This document shows, in pieces, positions 7,098-7,986 of a DNA stretch of 7,986 bases. Position 1 is the stretch's first letter, and each line of letters begins with the position of its first letter. Source of the stretch: an uncultured Oscillospiraceae bacterium (GTDB taxonomy: Bacteria > Bacillota > Clostridia > Oscillospirales > Oscillospiraceae); the NCBI GenBank assembly GCA_905236265.1, contig CAJOOV010000188.1, forward strand, positions 1 to 7,986, in the 5' to 3' direction. Under the pieces are notes generated by a model. The model saw only the letters and a list, made by a program, of their open reading frames with translations. It had not been told where the DNA came from and did not search any database. Both the position numbers and the translations under genes were made by a program.

Positions 7098-7342
7098 GAT
7101 TTAAAAAGCAATGAAGGAGAAAAGAACGGCTGCCCCTTTCGTCAGAGAGTCTCTGTCACCGGCTGAGAGCAGAGGCGGAAAGAAACCGTTCGGTTCGCTC
7201 CGGAGCTTCCCGCAGGAAAGGGCGGGACGGTGCTGCCGCCGTTACCGGTTTGGAGTGCGCATGGTCTGAGCCGTGCGAATTCGGGTGGTACCACGGAAGC
7301 CGTCTTTCGTCCCGTCTCTGGGAGGAAAGGCTTTTTTCTTTG
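7098..7342 (+). ncRNA. T-box riboswitch specific for tRNA-Phe
   Basis: This leader senses uncharged tRNA-Phe and lets transcription continue into pheS. Stem I base pairs GGAG (7116-7119) with CTCC (7198-7201), then an internal loop, then GAACGG (7124-7129) with CCGTTC (7186-7191). The 3' side of that loop carries TTC (7194-7196) followed by a purine, a Phe specifier codon agreeing with the downstream gene. Stem III is TCCCGC (7208-7213) with GCGGGA (7222-7227). The conserved T-box TCGGGTGGTACCACGG is at 7281-7296, with antiterminator pairing CCGTG (7271-7275) to CACGG (7292-7296). Its UGGU bulge would pair with an ACCA tRNA end, fitting discriminator A of tRNA-Phe. The AG-bulge region is GTCAGAGAGT near 7141 and a GCTGAGAG motif is at 7162. 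Helices were paired by eye. Confidence 0.93.
7297..7340 (+). terminator. T-box regulated terminator
   Basis: The 5' arm (7297-7313) pairs imperfectly with GGGAGGAAAGGCTT (7320-7333) around a six-base loop, giving matched GCC, TTTC and TCCC blocks with a bulge. A T-rich tract TTTTTTCTT (7332-7340) follows. It lies directly after the T-box sequence, in the position of the alternative terminator that forms when tRNA-Phe is charged. Confidence 0.85.
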
Positions 7343-7405
7343 CCCTTCCGGGGCTTTCCCCCTCCGGCATACCCTGTTCATCTATCCATAAAGGAGTGTC
7401 TTACT

Positions 7406-7986
7406 ATGAAAGATCAATTGTCCAAGATCCGGGAGGAGGCGCTGGCCGCCATTGGCGCAACCGACGCCGCCGCCGCTCTGGATGCCGTCCGGGTGAAATA
7501 TCTGGGCAAAAAGGGCGAGCTGACCGCCCTGCTCAAGCAGACCGGAAAGCTCCCCCCTGAGGAGCGCCCGGTGGTGGGGCAGCTCGCCAACGAGGTGAGA
7601 GCCGCCCTGACGGATGCCATTACCCAGCAGAGCCAGCGTCTGGCGCAGGCGGCACTGGATCTGAAGCTGGCCTCTGAGACGGTGGATGTGACCATCCCCG
7701 GCAAGCGTGAGGAGCTGGGTCACAAGCATCCCATCACCAAGGTCATTGACGAGATTACCGACATCTTTGTGGGCATGGGCTTCAATGTGGCCGAGGGGCC
7801 GGAGGTGGAGCTTGCCGCCTATAACTTCACCAAGCTGAACACCGAGGAGGGACACCCCGGCCGGGAGTGGACGGACACCTTCTATATCACTCCCGGCAGG
7901 GACGACCCCAAAAACGACGCCGTCCTGCTGCGCTCCCAGACCTCTCCCATGCAGATTCGCACCATGGAGAGCCGCAAGCCCCCCAT
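7406..7986 (+). CDS. pheS: Phenylalanyl-tRNA synthetase alpha subunit, N-terminal part
   Basis: This is the catalytic subunit that joins phenylalanine to tRNA-Phe as part of the (alpha-beta)2 enzyme. The window contains 193 codons and ends inside the gene; a full alpha subunit is usually about 340 residues. Residues 1-90 form the charged helical, coiled-coil arm that binds tRNA (VKYLGKKGELTALLK at 30-44). Class II motif 1 starts at GHKHPITKVIDEITDIF (105-121) and continues MGFNVAEGPEVE; motif 2 covers HPGREWTDTFYI (150-161) and LLRSQTSPMQIRTME (174-188). The ATG at 7406 follows AAGGAG (7391-7396) at normal spacing. RSQTS replaces the commoner RTHTS or RTQTS. The T-box upstream shows control by tRNA-Phe charging. 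pheT most likely follows outside the window. Confidence 0.96.
   Translation, partial: MKDQLSKIREEALAAIGATDAAAALDAVRVKYLGKKGELTALLKQTGKLPPEERPVVGQLANEVRAALTDAITQQSQRLAQAALDLKLASETVDVTIPGKREELGHKHPITKVIDEITDIFVGMGFNVAEGPEVELAAYNFTKLNTEEGHPGREWTDTFYITPGRDDPKNDAVLLRSQTSPMQIRTMESRKPP

Noticed and set aside
7142..7381. Minus-strand 79-codon open frame
   Set aside because: It lies across the T-box leader and terminator, lacks a ribosome binding site and has low-complexity content.

Overview
The window looks like chromosomal DNA from a GC-rich, Gram-positive gut-type Clostridium relative, probably Oscillospirales (Oscillospiraceae/Ruminococcaceae). This rests on a phenylalanine T-box leader in front of pheS, sigma-A promoters and strong Shine-Dalgarno sites, a lipoprotein in an nnrD-lipoprotein-alr operon, and a large modular extracellular polysaccharide lyase with Fn3, Big_2 and 'YTGKALTP' modules. 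The placement is inference from gene style, not a database match.

Layout. (1) 1-45, minus strand: the first 15 codons of a gene with a signal-peptide start, running off the left edge. (2) 46-213: an intergenic stretch with a minus-strand promoter and a GC-rich element that can fold as a three-way junction at the very start of that gene's predicted mRNA. (3) 214-4236, plus strand: a multidomain family 9 pectate lyase that is open for 4 kb but has no signal peptide, no convincing start codon and no ribosome binding site, so its 5' end appears lost or moved. (4) 4278-4314: a strong hairpin serving as a terminator for the convergent genes on both sides. (5) 6993 down to 4318, minus strand: a three-gene operon of nnrD (NAD(P)HX dehydratase), a small LolA/YdcC-like lipoprotein and alr (alanine racemase), read from a good promoter at 7018-7046. 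(6) 7063-7986, plus strand: a divergent promoter, a complete T-box riboswitch with specifier UUC, and the 5' part of pheS (193 codons, cut by the right edge).

How it fits together. nnrD repairs damaged nicotinamide cofactors and alr supplies D-alanine for the cell wall; linkage of alr to an nnr gene and a LolA-like lipoprotein gene is common in Firmicutes. pheS is controlled by uncharged tRNA-Phe through its leader. The lyase would attack pectin outside the cell if it had a secretion signal. The items most worth a second look are the missing 5' end of the lyase and the structured leader beside it. I found no CRISPR array, insertion sequence, tRNA or rRNA, and no convincing wholly new system.
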